NCBI GenBank assembly: GCA_002794775.1
Contig: NBAY01000142.1
Location: forward strand, 1-55,474
DNA length: 55,474 bases
Source of the DNA: Porodaedalea pini
Lineage: Eukaryota > Basidiomycota > Agaricomycetes > Hymenochaetales > Hymenochaetaceae
Reading direction: 5' to 3'
Part shown: positions 1-10,811 of the stretch, one piece after another
How the letters are laid out: every line of letters starts with the position of its first letter
Numbering within the stretch: the stretch's first letter is position 1
Translations under genes and position numbers: made by a program
The notes under the pieces: generated by a model
Databases searched by the model: none
What the model saw: the letters and a program-made list of their open reading frames with translations, nothing else
Told to the model about the DNA's origin: nothing

Positions 1-134
1 ACTCTGCGTACAGCATAGCATATAGCGATGGTGTGGCGGTTCCGCCTCGGCTGATGGCGTCTGAGTCAAAATGGAAGTCCATTCCTATCCCTATTATCCC
101 ATTTGAGACGCCCTAGTCTGTGCAATGTTCGCTG

Positions 135-141
135 TATAAAA
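135..141 (+). promoter_or_regulatory. TATA box of the 49-residue ORF
   Basis: The sequence TATAAAA lies 145 bp upstream of the ATG at 280. With initiation about 30 bp downstream, the leader would be roughly 115 nt. It is the strongest core-promoter match in the left end of the window. Confidence 0.5.
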
Positions 142-279
142 GGACGCTCACGGTCTCGTCAGAATGCAGAACCCTCACCCAGCTCCCCGCCTTACCTTCT
201 GGAGGACTTCTCTACTCACGTCTTACTCGCCCTTATCATCAGACACTCGTCGCTCACCCATTCACGCATCGACTTTGAC

Positions 280-429
280 ATGTCTCCCTTCATTTCGCGC
301 TTCACCTCTCGTGCCGTGTCCGTCGAGCAGAACACAATCCCCGTTAATCAATCGGGCAAGGGCACCAAGGGCTCATCGAAAGACACCATCAAATCTGCGG
401 CGCAGTCGAACGGGCCAGTCTTCTACTGA
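280..429 (+). CDS. Small hypothetical protein, 49 aa
   Basis: A single-exon ORF of 49 codons plus stop begins MSPFISRFTSRA and ends NGPVFY. The open frame extends upstream to 103, but I chose the ATG at 280 because the TATA box at 135 makes the upstream part 5' leader. The product is rich in Ser, Thr, Lys and Asn, has no convincing signal peptide or membrane segment, and lacks the C-terminal CaaX motif of basidiomycete mating pheromones. I do not recognise the family. A well-placed TATA box and a Kozak-like context (ACA before the ATG) make it more credible than a random ORF of this size. It could also be the first exon of a longer gene; no splice acceptor giving an obvious continuation was found. 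Confidence 0.4.
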   Translation: MSPFISRFTSRAVSVEQNTIPVNQSGKGTKGSSKDTIKSAAQSNGPVFY

Positions 430-3400
430 ACTCGCTGTGCTATTCAGCTGCGTCGGCATCGGCATCATGTCATTCTTGGACAGTTGCATCATTGCGGTAC
501 TACTCGTCCACAGTGAGTTAGCTACGATTAGTACGTTTCAGAATTGGTCACTCACCACACTATTCACAGTTTTCCTCTTTGCACTTGTACACCATACCGC
601 CCACTGCCGTTGGGTTATTCCGCGCCCTATAAGCTACGCTAATTAATAATCACCATGAAGGACCGGGAGAAAGGACGGATAGACGGACCTTTAATCATAG
701 AACTGGACAACTCCGCATCATTAATCTTTATTCACTCGCACTTTTCCCCTTTCCACACTTCCCACCGCACCCTAATTCGACTCAACTACAGCATCACCCC
801 GTTTTGGTTATTTATATCATTAGCTATTATTCGCAAGATCAACAAATACTGTAGCGCACCTGTCATCCCCTATCAATGTCCCATCATCTTGCCTCCGCCC
901 AGAGCTATATGCGATAAGCCAACGCAAGCTGCCCGATTATAAGGCGAAGCGAGGAAGAAAAGTTGAAGATACGAGTCGATGCAATGCCATTGCGAAACTT
1001 GAAGCCTCTTGACGTATTGGCTAATAACTCGGCTTGCAGCTTGGAAAAATGTCTGACCGCAGCAACGTACCTGGACTCCAAGACAACGACCACAGCATGA
1101 TCCCACATATGACACGAATAGACCACTTGCATGATTCAATTGTGATCTGTAAAACGTATTTTCCGCCGCATTTGATGACTCCGTGGGCTAAATTGCTCGT
1201 ATTGAAGCACTGTTTGCCACCTTTGATTGATATGCAGTATACAAAAATGATGGCGCTCCGTAGCCGTTCTCGTGCCAATCTTCGAACTAATCCCAGTGGA
1301 GCTTGATATTGTCGGTGATCCAGCTCAACCGATGAGCCGAACAAAAGAGGAGGGTACGGCGACAGTAAAACGCGAGGAAAACCGGAAGACGGAGACATAC
1401 TATGCCCAGTAGAATCAATCATGATGAGTTTCAGCCTCCATAGAGTTCACAAGCTAACGTTCAAAATCGAAAAAGAAAGAGAAAAATCTGATTGTTGGTA
1501 AATTGAGGAGAATGAAAGTGTTGATGGCATTAATATTGGCAAGGAGCGTTGCCAGTATTAATGCCAGCAAGACAGAAGATCACGTGCACGTCGCCGTAAC
1601 TTGCCAAAACAAGAAGGCCGTAGGCGCTTTTCAACGAACGCTCTTCGTCATTGACCACACTCTGCGGTGCTACTATTACTGTGACTGAAACTACCTTTGC
1701 ATCGTTGAACGTGACACTGTCACTTTGTCGCTATTCTAATATTCGTGCTGCTGTGTAATATCGTTAGCTCGATCGACCTGTCTGGCGAATGGCGAAACTG
1801 AAGCTCTCCGAGTCCGATCGCAAACATTTCGAAACTCGCGCACCTGCTCATGGTTCAGGCGACCCAACCTCCTCCGAGATGACATGAACAGAGAGGGCGC
1901 GAATCTGCTTGGAAGTCCGTTTTCGACGGAGTATGCCATTCTCCTTTTCTTCTTCGCTCCTTAGCAATAGACCTTTTTGGTCGTCCTCAACTCCGGTTGT
2001 TCGATTTGGCACCACAGTCACATACGATTTTTGTCAGATTTCTGGCAGCGGTTGCGATCACCCTCAAACACCTCGGTATCATGGACGAACTTATGGAGAT
2101 TGTACACATATATATCAATCATATTCGAAGCTCAGCCAATCCACATAGTGAGTGACAAATAAGTTTGGTCTTCGATGAGCGGACTGCGAGAGCAATGAAG
2201 ACCGGGGTCTTTGCGGCCAAAAGCGAAGCTCATAAAACCGGATTCATACATTAGACTTCTGGACTCGGCGTTTTTCGATCTTTAGGTCGCCTTTTCCTGA
2301 GACATCACTCCGCGGTTCACTAATACAGCCATAAAGTCCCTTGACTTCTATCTGCAATCCACATTGACCATCAGAACGTATCAGCATTATCAGCGGTAGT
2401 CCACGTCAAGCGTCTCACTAAGCATCCGAGAAGCTCGTGGCTCCTTGTAGGCACCTTCTATCGATGACTGCTATGCAACCAGAAGAGGCAACTTCGCTAG
2501 CACCTTTTCTTCCTGCTTGGAAAAATAGAGCAGAACTCTCGAAGGATGGCATGTCTAAATCGAAACTAGGTACAGCTTATGTTCTTTTTTAAGATTTTGA
2601 TAACTTAGAAAGGCCTGGCTTACTCGAACCTCCGCGATCGTGCTCATTCGCGGAGACTGGATTTGCTCGACTTTTCTTCTACGCTGTCAGATCCTGCCTC
2701 AGCACCGGCATTCTTCAGGTCCCCTATAGCAGCCGGTATACTCCAAGGGATCACGGACGCCGTAGCTGTTGGACATGCGTTTTGATTTCCTCTGACTTTC
2801 CTTACAGAGTACGCTATTTATTCCCGAGAAGGTTGAAACAGCCTTTGGTGACGCTGCGTTCGCTTTATGTGGTGCAACCCTATTCTAGATCTATTGTTCT
2901 GGACTACAGCAAGAAACCTCCGATTTAGGTCGAAGTGATATCCAAGAATTAGCGGTAGAAAGAAATTCTTTTAGTCTCATGAAATGCAGTTCACCGACGT
3001 GTACGGATCCTTCTCCGTACTGTGGTTCGACTGAGCCGAAGCGCTCTAAAGCTATCCTAAGTATCGCAGAGCACATCTCTTCTCTGGCTTCCGCTGTAGA
3101 TCAACTCCACTCTCGGCGCGGTGGCGTCCGCCTTCTACTCACGAATGGTCAGAGTCACTTTTCTTAGCACAGAGTCTGATCCAATACCAATGAAAAGGAA
3201 CTGTCATCTACTTCGGACACGTTGTAGACACGTGTGAGGCAAAAGGTACGGCTGCTTCGTGGACAGCTTGTCGAGCTTCTTCTGATCATGCTTAAATCTT
3301 CGAAGATCCTTTCTCAGGAAATAAATGGGGATAGTCACCGCACCCATCAAGACTTGCATTTGCTGATAACCGAGGCAAACGCAGTGCCATGGTTCTTTTT

Positions 3401-4080
3401 CTTCATCTCGAGTCTGCAAGTAAAAAAATAATTGTCTTGTAATTAAATCAACCTTCCGTTTCGAGCAGCTTTCGATTGATATACTTCTCCAGACAGACAC
3501 CGAGTCGCCTGACGACTATCCTTTGTATCGTGTACAGCACTGAAAGTCGATCAACTTCTGCTATCACGGACAAGTGTTGGCTGGCTTTCACGCCTCAGAC
3601 GCGGTGTGATCGCTCTAAAGACATATTCGCGCATCAAGATGCTAGTAGTTCTGCTTGATGCTATAGCTCTATCGAGTCGGCCGTTCGAAGCGAAGAAAAG
3701 GAGGCTGAAGAGTAGATTTGTTTGGGACCAGGGCACATTCGAGTAAGCTCAAGCAAGTGCCTTTTTAAGGTTGGGAGGTTGGACAGAGACATGCTATGGC
3801 GATCAGGGTCCTGAACCCACACTTCAACGACCAAATTAAAAGTCAAGAAGCGATGTTATCTCCTATCCAAATGGTCTCAACGAGTCTCTTGAAACATGCT
3901 CATACATCAAGCTTCTTCAACATATTATTAAACCCAGATTTTAATCCTATCTCATTTGATCAATTTCCATCTGCTAAAAGTTCGACATCAAAATGCTCAC
4001 AGACATCAACATATAACTTCATCAATACAGGTACAGGCATTCACTGAAATAACTGGCTCCTGAAAATGTATCGTTAAGAT
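430..4080. other. Gene-poor stretch, no convincing gene
   Basis: About 3.65 kb with stops in all frames. Short ORFs occur (for example 1503-1688 and 3204-3500) but none shows family motifs or plausible splice partners. I see no tRNA, no terminal repeats and no tandem array. It could hold decayed mobile DNA or a long non-coding RNA, but nothing in the sequence shows it. Confidence 0.5.
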
Positions 4081-4128
4081 TTGAGATTTAGTCTTTTGTG
4101 ATGAGCATTGCTTTTCCGAACGATAACA

Positions 4129-7100
4129 TCAGACGAGGGATGCGAGGAGAGCGCCTCCAAGGACAACAGCAAGAGTTACCGCGTGTGCACCTGTGGAAGG
4201 TTCGATGCGGAGCGCCGGACTGGAACTTGTCTCGCTGTTTCCGCCATCTGTTCCATTTCCGCTTGAGCCAGAGCTGGAGTTCGACCCGGAGCTGGTCGAG
4301 TTCACTGCCGCCAAGAGTGACGGGCAGCTGGGCGCGACAAGGACTTTCCCGTATTTCGAGGCCACCCAGAGGACCACGCCATTCGTCCAGCCGAAGCCAG
4401 CTTGCACGGTGTATTCACCCCCGCGCCCTGCGGAGTCGACGTCCGTCGCCGAGAACTTTTCGAACATCTATGAGAGCGCGCAGGGTCGGAATGATTGGGA
4501 CGGAGGTCAAGGATTTAGTGATAAGTTGAAGGTGTTAAGCGGTGAGAGTGTGTGGCACGTACGTTTCCGGTGTTGTTGACACTCTGTGTTACATTCAGTT
4601 CTGCGTCCGACAGACGGTTGAGGACGCCGGGAATAGACCCTCCCGTTGCATGCCTAGGATACAATCTTGTCAGCGCCCCGGGATTCATCTGTATGGAGGA
4701 TACATGTGCTGAAGACCGCCCATACTCCGGACATCACGTTTCCGGCTCAGACTTTTGAGAGTGAGACTCACCAGCTACAGAGCGCGCTCGTGATATACCG
4801 ATTCGCCATTTCACGCCGCAGCGTAACCGCCCACGTCTCGTTCGCAGTCGCGTTGCCGCCATTGACGACTGTGCCGTCTAGAGCGTTCACATCTGCGCCG
4901 ACGCTGGCATTTCCGCCATTCGCGAGGGGCTGGCCTGGAATTGCGCTCTCGTTGAGTCCGAGCTGGCCCTCCGGGATGAGCGAGAACGCGGTCCCGTTCG
5001 TCGGCACAGGCGTCGTGGAGACATTCGAGGGGATGTTCGCGAGCGCCTCGAGCATGATGTACTGGTGCGGCGGCCACGCGTTCGGCCCATCCCACTGCTG
5101 GCCCGTCTCGAGGAACGTCGTCGGGTACGTGCCATTGTACTTCTTCATGACCATGTTGATCGACGCGAACGCGCCAAACGCGGCCGTCTCGTTCGATAGC
5201 AGCTCATCCGGGATGATCCCGTTCCACATTGGGTAGAAGTGCGCCGCTGAGAAGACAGAGTTGCGCGTGTTGGACGTGAGATTGAAGTCGTAGAACGCGA
5301 GCTTTGTGGGGTCCCAGAAGAGATCGAGGATGGCAGAACGTAGGCTCTCAGCTGTTGCATTGTGCGATGCCGCGAGTTCCTTTGCAGTTGTATTGTGAGA
5401 TGCAGAGGATGACGTGTAGAGCTGCGCCAGTAGAACGTGTGCCTTGTCTTCAGAATGATATGCCGTCAGAAAGGACAAATTAAGGCAAAAATAATACTCA
5501 CAAAGAATACTGTTCAAGCAAATAGGTACTGTGTTTCGAACATTGAGCGTCCTCAAGCCCGGATCCGTGTCGTTTGTGCCTCCCGCGAGAGGGTCCTTGA
5601 AAAAGCGAGCAGTGTAGTCCCATCCAGTCTCAGCGCCGGAAGCGAGCTCCGCGTACAGGTCAGCCTTCTGGGAATCGTTAAGAGGTGTCGTGATGTCGTC
5701 GCCATTCACGGTTTCGTAGTCTGTGAAATCCAAGACACTTGATTCTAGAAAAGAAGTTATAAGGGAGCGGAACGGAACGGACCAGTTAAGTATGATTCCG
5801 GTCGAGGCGCAGTGTTGTTCACTGCATATCTGGAGACCTCGTACGTCCTATTCGTGAATGGACTCGTTACATTCAGGGTCCTGTTTGTATGCCACCAAGA
5901 CAGCTCGAGCTCCGCGAGAGGTAGAGCGCGGTTGAGAATCGATGTGTCCTTGGTAGAACTCACATAGTCGGAAAGCATCTATAAACAAGCATCACAGATT
6001 TAGATCTACCAGAAGGCCTGGATGATTGAAAACAACTGACGTGGATGAAGAGCGGTGGCTGAGACCGGTTGAGGTCTTGAGAAAGTAAAATCAGTTCACC
6101 AGTGTTCGTTGATGCGGGCTCGGACTCACAGTAGATGCGGCCGCCGTTCGGGATGAAGCCATATTTCTCCAATTCATCCATGAAATTCTGCAGAGTCGCG
6201 TTGACGACATCGAAGAGCTGGGACTCAATGAGGCCCTTTATAATCCAGTAGGAGTCCCAGTAATCTTCAATTGAAGATTTAGACTGCAGAAAAACAAATG
6301 AACAAGAGATCAAATACTCACATTGCTCCCTGAATCTTCCGCCAGGGACCACAAACGTGTGGTTAAGCGGAATGAGTGTGCTCTCACAGTCGTTCGAATC
6401 CTCTCCACAGAGCGTTGAGTCGTTCGTCCCGCGCGCAAGCTGCGTCCAGAACCCATTCACAGTCTGGGCCCAGGCCTTCACCAGCGGGTCAGTCACATTA
6501 TCCAGAAATGGTGGATTGTCGTTGAAGCTCGACAGCGCGACTGCTTCTAGCTCAAGCCCTTCCCCGCGGAAGTTCGTGTCAACGAAGTTGACCATCTGCT
6601 GCTCGGTAATGTTTGAGGTCGAGTTCCCGGAGGAGGTAAGCAAGCTGTTGAATGCAGAGATCACATCCTCGGACGAGGAGTTCGTGGGCTTGTCGACGAA
6701 TGTTTTCGGGTCGGTGTACAGGGCGGCGATGTTTACAGTTTGGAGAATCTGAGAAAGAAAACTGTGTTAAAAAAGGAGAAATAGTTCCCCAATGTTTGCC
6801 AATGCAAGACTGCGGGTCGAGGTGCAGAAGAATTCCATAATCTCTTTGCCAAGCAAAAAAAAGCAGAAGGAAGAACGTGTATAGCAGCAGATGAGCAGGT
6901 TGTCCGAATAATTTGAGAAGCCGATCATCGGCCACAACGATGGAATGGAAGACAGAGATGCCATGCAGTGACAAGGAGAGACGCTGAGAAATGATAAACC
7001 AAGAAAGTACCTACCGAACCCGCACAGAATATTTCACTCGGACACCACGCTTGAACGGGCGGTAAGGCTACTTGACTGGGTAAATCGTTCGTCAATGGTA

Positions 7101-7311
7101 CCGTCGGAGACGGAATTGTTGTTGACAGTGTGATCGAAGGCACGCCTGTGCTTGTTCCTGTCGCTGACGACAGACCCGACGTTGACTCGGAGGATACACT
7201 AACAGACGCTGAACCAGATGCAGAGCTCGAGAGCGCCTGAGGCAACGCCGAGACACCCAGGTGTACGGGAAGTACGACTACAGCTCCGAGGAACGCTCTG
7301 AGACAACGCAT
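4129..7311 (-). CDS. GPI-anchored GH37 trehalase
   Basis: Hydrolyses alpha,alpha-trehalose to two glucoses, probably at the cell surface. Exons: 7311-7015, 6748-6322, 6264-6130, 6075-6041, 5978-5783, 5744-5502, 5447-4772, 4653-4563, 4467-4129; 812 aa. An N-terminal signal peptide is followed by a Ser/Thr-rich linker (about 27-75). Trehalase signature 1, PGGRFREQYYWDSYW, lies at about 234-248 and is split by intron 2; signature 2, QQWDGPNAWPP, starts near 561. The catalytic acid should be Asp406 in GAETGWDY and the base Glu703 in EKF, by analogy with characterised GH37 enzymes. GRGGEYTVQAGFGWTNG follows, then a Ser/Gly/Asn-rich stretch and a hydrophobic C-terminus (AVTLAVVLGGALLASLV) typical of a GPI signal. 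Each intron junction restores a family motif. Intron 1 is unusually long (266 nt) for this locus. Reading is intact. Confidence 0.95.
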
Positions 7312-7370
7312 GGATGATGAGCGGGAAGACAGGTGGGCGTCCGAGCAGATACGTACATTGTGCTGAGAGC

Positions 7371-7380
7371 CTTTTATATG
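7371..7380 (-). promoter_or_regulatory. TATA box of the trehalase gene
   Basis: On the minus strand CATATAAAAG lies about 60 bp upstream of the trehalase ATG at 7311, implying a leader of only about 30 nt. Confidence 0.55.
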
Positions 7381-8019
7381 ACGCGCCTCAGCATTTGTTT
7401 TGCGCGAGTCATATGATCAAGTTGTTGCACATAAATAGTCCACGGTCAGGGACCCAGTCTGATGAACATCCTCCGAGAGGCCAGGAATAATTCATACGTC
7501 ATGATCACCCTAGCTCAGACAAACTCGTGTCATTGAGGATGCCTAGACTTGAGTTATATAGAATGTGCCAGAGACAACGGATGTTCGATAATTATACCAT
7601 TCTTATGTTACAGAGATGGGAATCAAGAAGGAATGGAATAGGAGCATCATGGCCGCTAGATGCATATGCTGAACGATTTATACCTAGGGTCGGGGACTCG
7701 AAAAAGATCAAAATCGCTAAAGTTCCAGGCCTTAGTCGTGATCTGATTCAGAGACTGAAATATTGGCAAGCAGTTGTTCAGAAAATGCATCGAAGGCGGC
7801 GTGAGGAGAGATGTTGTAAGATTCTAAGAAAATGCGGAAGTAACGGAACAGGAGTTCCACTTCAAGTATAGGATATAACTCCCACGACTCTTTTTTCATC
7901 ACTTTGAACCTTTAGGAGCTCCTACTCACCTCATTTTCTAACCTCCAACACCGGGCCAATTGCAAACGGAATCAGACGGAGTGTCGACACATACTTAAGA
8001 GTTGTTCAAACTCTTCCGG
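7381..8019. other. Divergent intergenic region, trehalase / F-box gene
   Basis: This 640-bp spacer holds the upstream sequences of two divergent genes. A 114-codon frame at 7527-7871 is basic and shows no recognisable domain; I treat it as chance. Confidence 0.5.
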
Positions 8020-9637
8020 ATGCTACATGATGATGACTTATCTACTCAACTAAATAATGTCGCCTTAGATTCTCCGACTCCTCACTCTGAGGCATTACCC
8101 ATTTCCCTGCTTTACCTACCAAGCGATGTCATGGTCACTATCTTCGACTACCTCACAGTCGATGCTCTATACTGTCTTTCCCTGGTGTGCAAACATCTTA
8201 ATGATTTGGTGTGTTATTTTATTTCTATACTTGTTTTATTACGGCAGGATTTGACAACTTCCCTAGGTAACGAAGTTCGGATGGACGTCATACTTGCACT
8301 CAAACCCTCGCGTTTCCTGGAGTCTTTCCTGCGCTGACAAGCTATGGAATCCATACGAGCGTGTACGATATAACACGATTTCGGATCGCAACTGGAAAAA
8401 TCGAGTTTTTGTCGCCCGTCCTCTTTCTGCGTCTTGGCGTGGTAAACTGCGACCTGAGCTTGCTATATCGCGGTCCCGACTTGTCGTCGCTGCAGGAAGC
8501 AACCTGATCGTATATGCATTTTCAAGCGCACCATGCTACTCGGATGCTCCTGTAGTCCGGCTCGAGGCGACACACTTCGTCAACAGAACAAATGTGCAGC
8601 CTCAGGTGCACCATGATATCACAGGAATAGCGTTCTTACCAGATAACGGCGAGGACCGAGCGCTTCTTGCAGGCTTTGCAGATGGATATGTCATGCGCGT
8701 GACGTTACCAGATACAAAGAAGAGCGGTTCACTTCTGTCGCCGGACTTCGAGACGCTGTACATCGGAGAAGACTCCATAGAAAGTGTCTCGGTTTCTGAT
8801 AATTTGTCATTTAGCCTCTCCAGTTGGGGAAAAGGCATTCTCCGTGATAACGCTAGTGGGATGGCGTCTGAAATAAACGTAGATAAGAAGAGCTGGTCAT
8901 CGTATATCTCAATTGTTGGCGTCCCTTACGTCGCCATTGGAACAAGCTCGACGATGCCACTAGCTATATATCCTATACACGAGTCCACTCTAAACTCAAA
9001 CCCATCTGTAGCTCTCAGCAGTATCAGAGCTTCTGATTCGGCCAGCGGAACACCAGAGTCGGCAGTATACGGAATTACTGGTCCTCCGCCGTCTTTCCCT
9101 GGAAATCCGGGACAAGTTATCGTCTCTGGCTGGTTCGACGGAATCGTGCGCATTTATGACTTGCGCACACCGTCCACGTCGTCCTTAAACACATCCTTAA
9201 CTACAAAGGCCGTAACGCACCTTTCCCCTAGCATCACGTTATCTGACCCATGGGCGACGGAGAGCATATATGCTGTCTCCGCAGGAGGTGGATCTGGGTA
9301 CACCGTCGCAGCGGGCGCGGCGCGCCACAGCGTCGTCGCGTTTTGGGACGTGCGCGCACCACGTGCAGGCTGGAGCGTGCACGCACCGGGAAACGACGCG
9401 TCGCCCGTGTACACCGTCGCACTCGAGAGTTCGCGTCTGTTTGGGGCGACGCAGAGTCGCGCGTTCGTGTGTGACTTCGGCCCTGGCGTTGGCTTAGAGA
9501 CGTATCCGGTACTCCCGCGTACATCGGGTGCGGGGCCTCGCAACAGGAGGGGGCTTGACGAATCGCTGAGGTCGAACGATGGTATGCATTATGCGGTGAC
9601 GAAGTACCTGCATAGGAATCCAATGGCCGGCGAGTAG
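8020..9637 (+). CDS. F-box protein with WD40-like C-terminal propeller
   Basis: Two exons, 8020-8208 and 8267-9637, give 519 aa; the intron (58 nt) begins GTGTGT and ends CCTAG, with both sides in phase 0. Residues about 33-63 (LPSDVMVTIFDYLTVDAL, then LVCKHLNDL) are an F-box, the segment that binds Skp1 in SCF ubiquitin ligases. The C-terminal half contains WD-type blades, for example GWFDGIVRIYDLR and VVAFWDVRAPR, likely forming a propeller that picks the substrate. The role is inferred from architecture; the substrate is unknown. The ATG at 8020 is the first in frame. The product ends with a charged tail, MHYAVTKYLHRNPMAGE. No TATA box is evident. Splitting of the F-box region by an early short intron is common in this type of fungal gene. 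Confidence 0.85.
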
Positions 9638-10811
9638 GTATGGAAGAGAAGATACATGTCCTTCTGGATCACACGTGAACTGCATAAATGATTACAGGAA
9701 GACAGGACGTAGACACGCGGTGAGATTAATCCGAGCCGCTTGTCTGTTCTTTGGCTTATCCGTGGTTCTCCTGCATTTTAGAAGACCCAAACTGCGGGTA
9801 CCGTCCCAAAGAACTCAGACCGATACTATCCATGATATCTTTAGATCAACCGCCATCAAATCATGGGATAACTGGAGCCACACTCTCAATGCTATTTCCT
9901 TGCCAAGCCTGAAAGGAGATTGCGAGAGGGCGGTTGAACGGTTGGTTCGGGAGTATTTATAAAAAATATACAAGAATGCCACAGCAACGCGTCTCTTTGG
10001 GAATAAATAGCATTTGTGTGTGGACTAGACTTGCTGTGATATCTTGAGTGTTTCTTCAAGGCCAACGAGGCTTGACGCTCTGTTTTGTTTTTTCCTGATC
10101 TTGAGACAAGAACGGTCCAGTGACTCGGAACGATTGGATACCTTCGAAGCGCGCCTGGAAGACATTTGCCTTTTATAGTAAGTATACCACTAGCACCAGA
10201 TAAGTTCAAGCGGAGGTGGTCATTTTCGTCCGCGACGTCAACTAACCACTGTTCGTCGCCGCTAGACGTCGTCGACTCCATCAAGTACGCTGTCCGGCTC
10301 AATACAAAGACCGACACCCGCCTTGAACGTCGTTGCTGGTCTCGAGGGCGCAGGCCGCACCGTGGAGGACTTGGTCGCGAAGAGACAAATTTTACTACGT
10401 TTGTGCTAACGCGCAGCTTGGACGCGCCTGGAGGACAGCAGAGGAGCGATCGCACTCAGGTATGCAGTATTTTGAGCCCAGAAATGACAGCCGGGACTCA
10501 TTATAATGCGCGTTTTAGTATTTTTGCTGTTGCCACACTTCGCAGTCAACTCGCAGCTCGGCTCGCGCTCAAGCTCGCAACGCTTTTCGCCGCTATACTA
10601 CACTCGAGCGGCGATAACTGGCAACGTCTCGCGCTGAACAATTTATTCTTGGGACACGCCTGCCGCCTTATTCGGATCCTAATCACCGTCTGCGCGGTTC
10701 ATCGTGCGTGTATTTAGCTTCCCACCTCGACGCTCTGGTGCCGCTGCGCTCCCGCCTGTATCTTCCTGACAAGACACCGCGACGCCCCTAGCCACTATCT
10801 GTTGTTTCGTT
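9638..10811. other. Intergenic region; possible unassigned short gene on the minus strand
   Basis: Upstream of the Ras exchange factor lies 1.17 kb with no firm gene. On the minus strand between about 10410 and 10056 several frames read like protein, for example FATKSSTVRPAPSRP and WLVDVADENDHLRLNL, and a 33-codon terminal frame (10154-10056) ends in TGA after a plausible acceptor. I could not join them into one frame with normal-sized introns, so I make no gene call. The distal part (about 10460-10811) is the likely promoter and leader of the next gene. Confidence 0.25.

Noticed and set aside
4667..5236. 189-codon plus-strand frame.
   Set aside because: Antisense shadow of trehalase exon 7, whose minus-strand frame carries the family motifs.
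6388..6400. GTTCGAATCC resembling a tRNA T-arm.
   Set aside because: Lies within a trehalase coding exon, with no matching acceptor, D- or anticodon arms around it.
7527..7871. 114-codon basic frame between trehalase and the F-box gene.
   Set aside because: No recognisable motif and it overlaps the divergent promoter region; judged chance.
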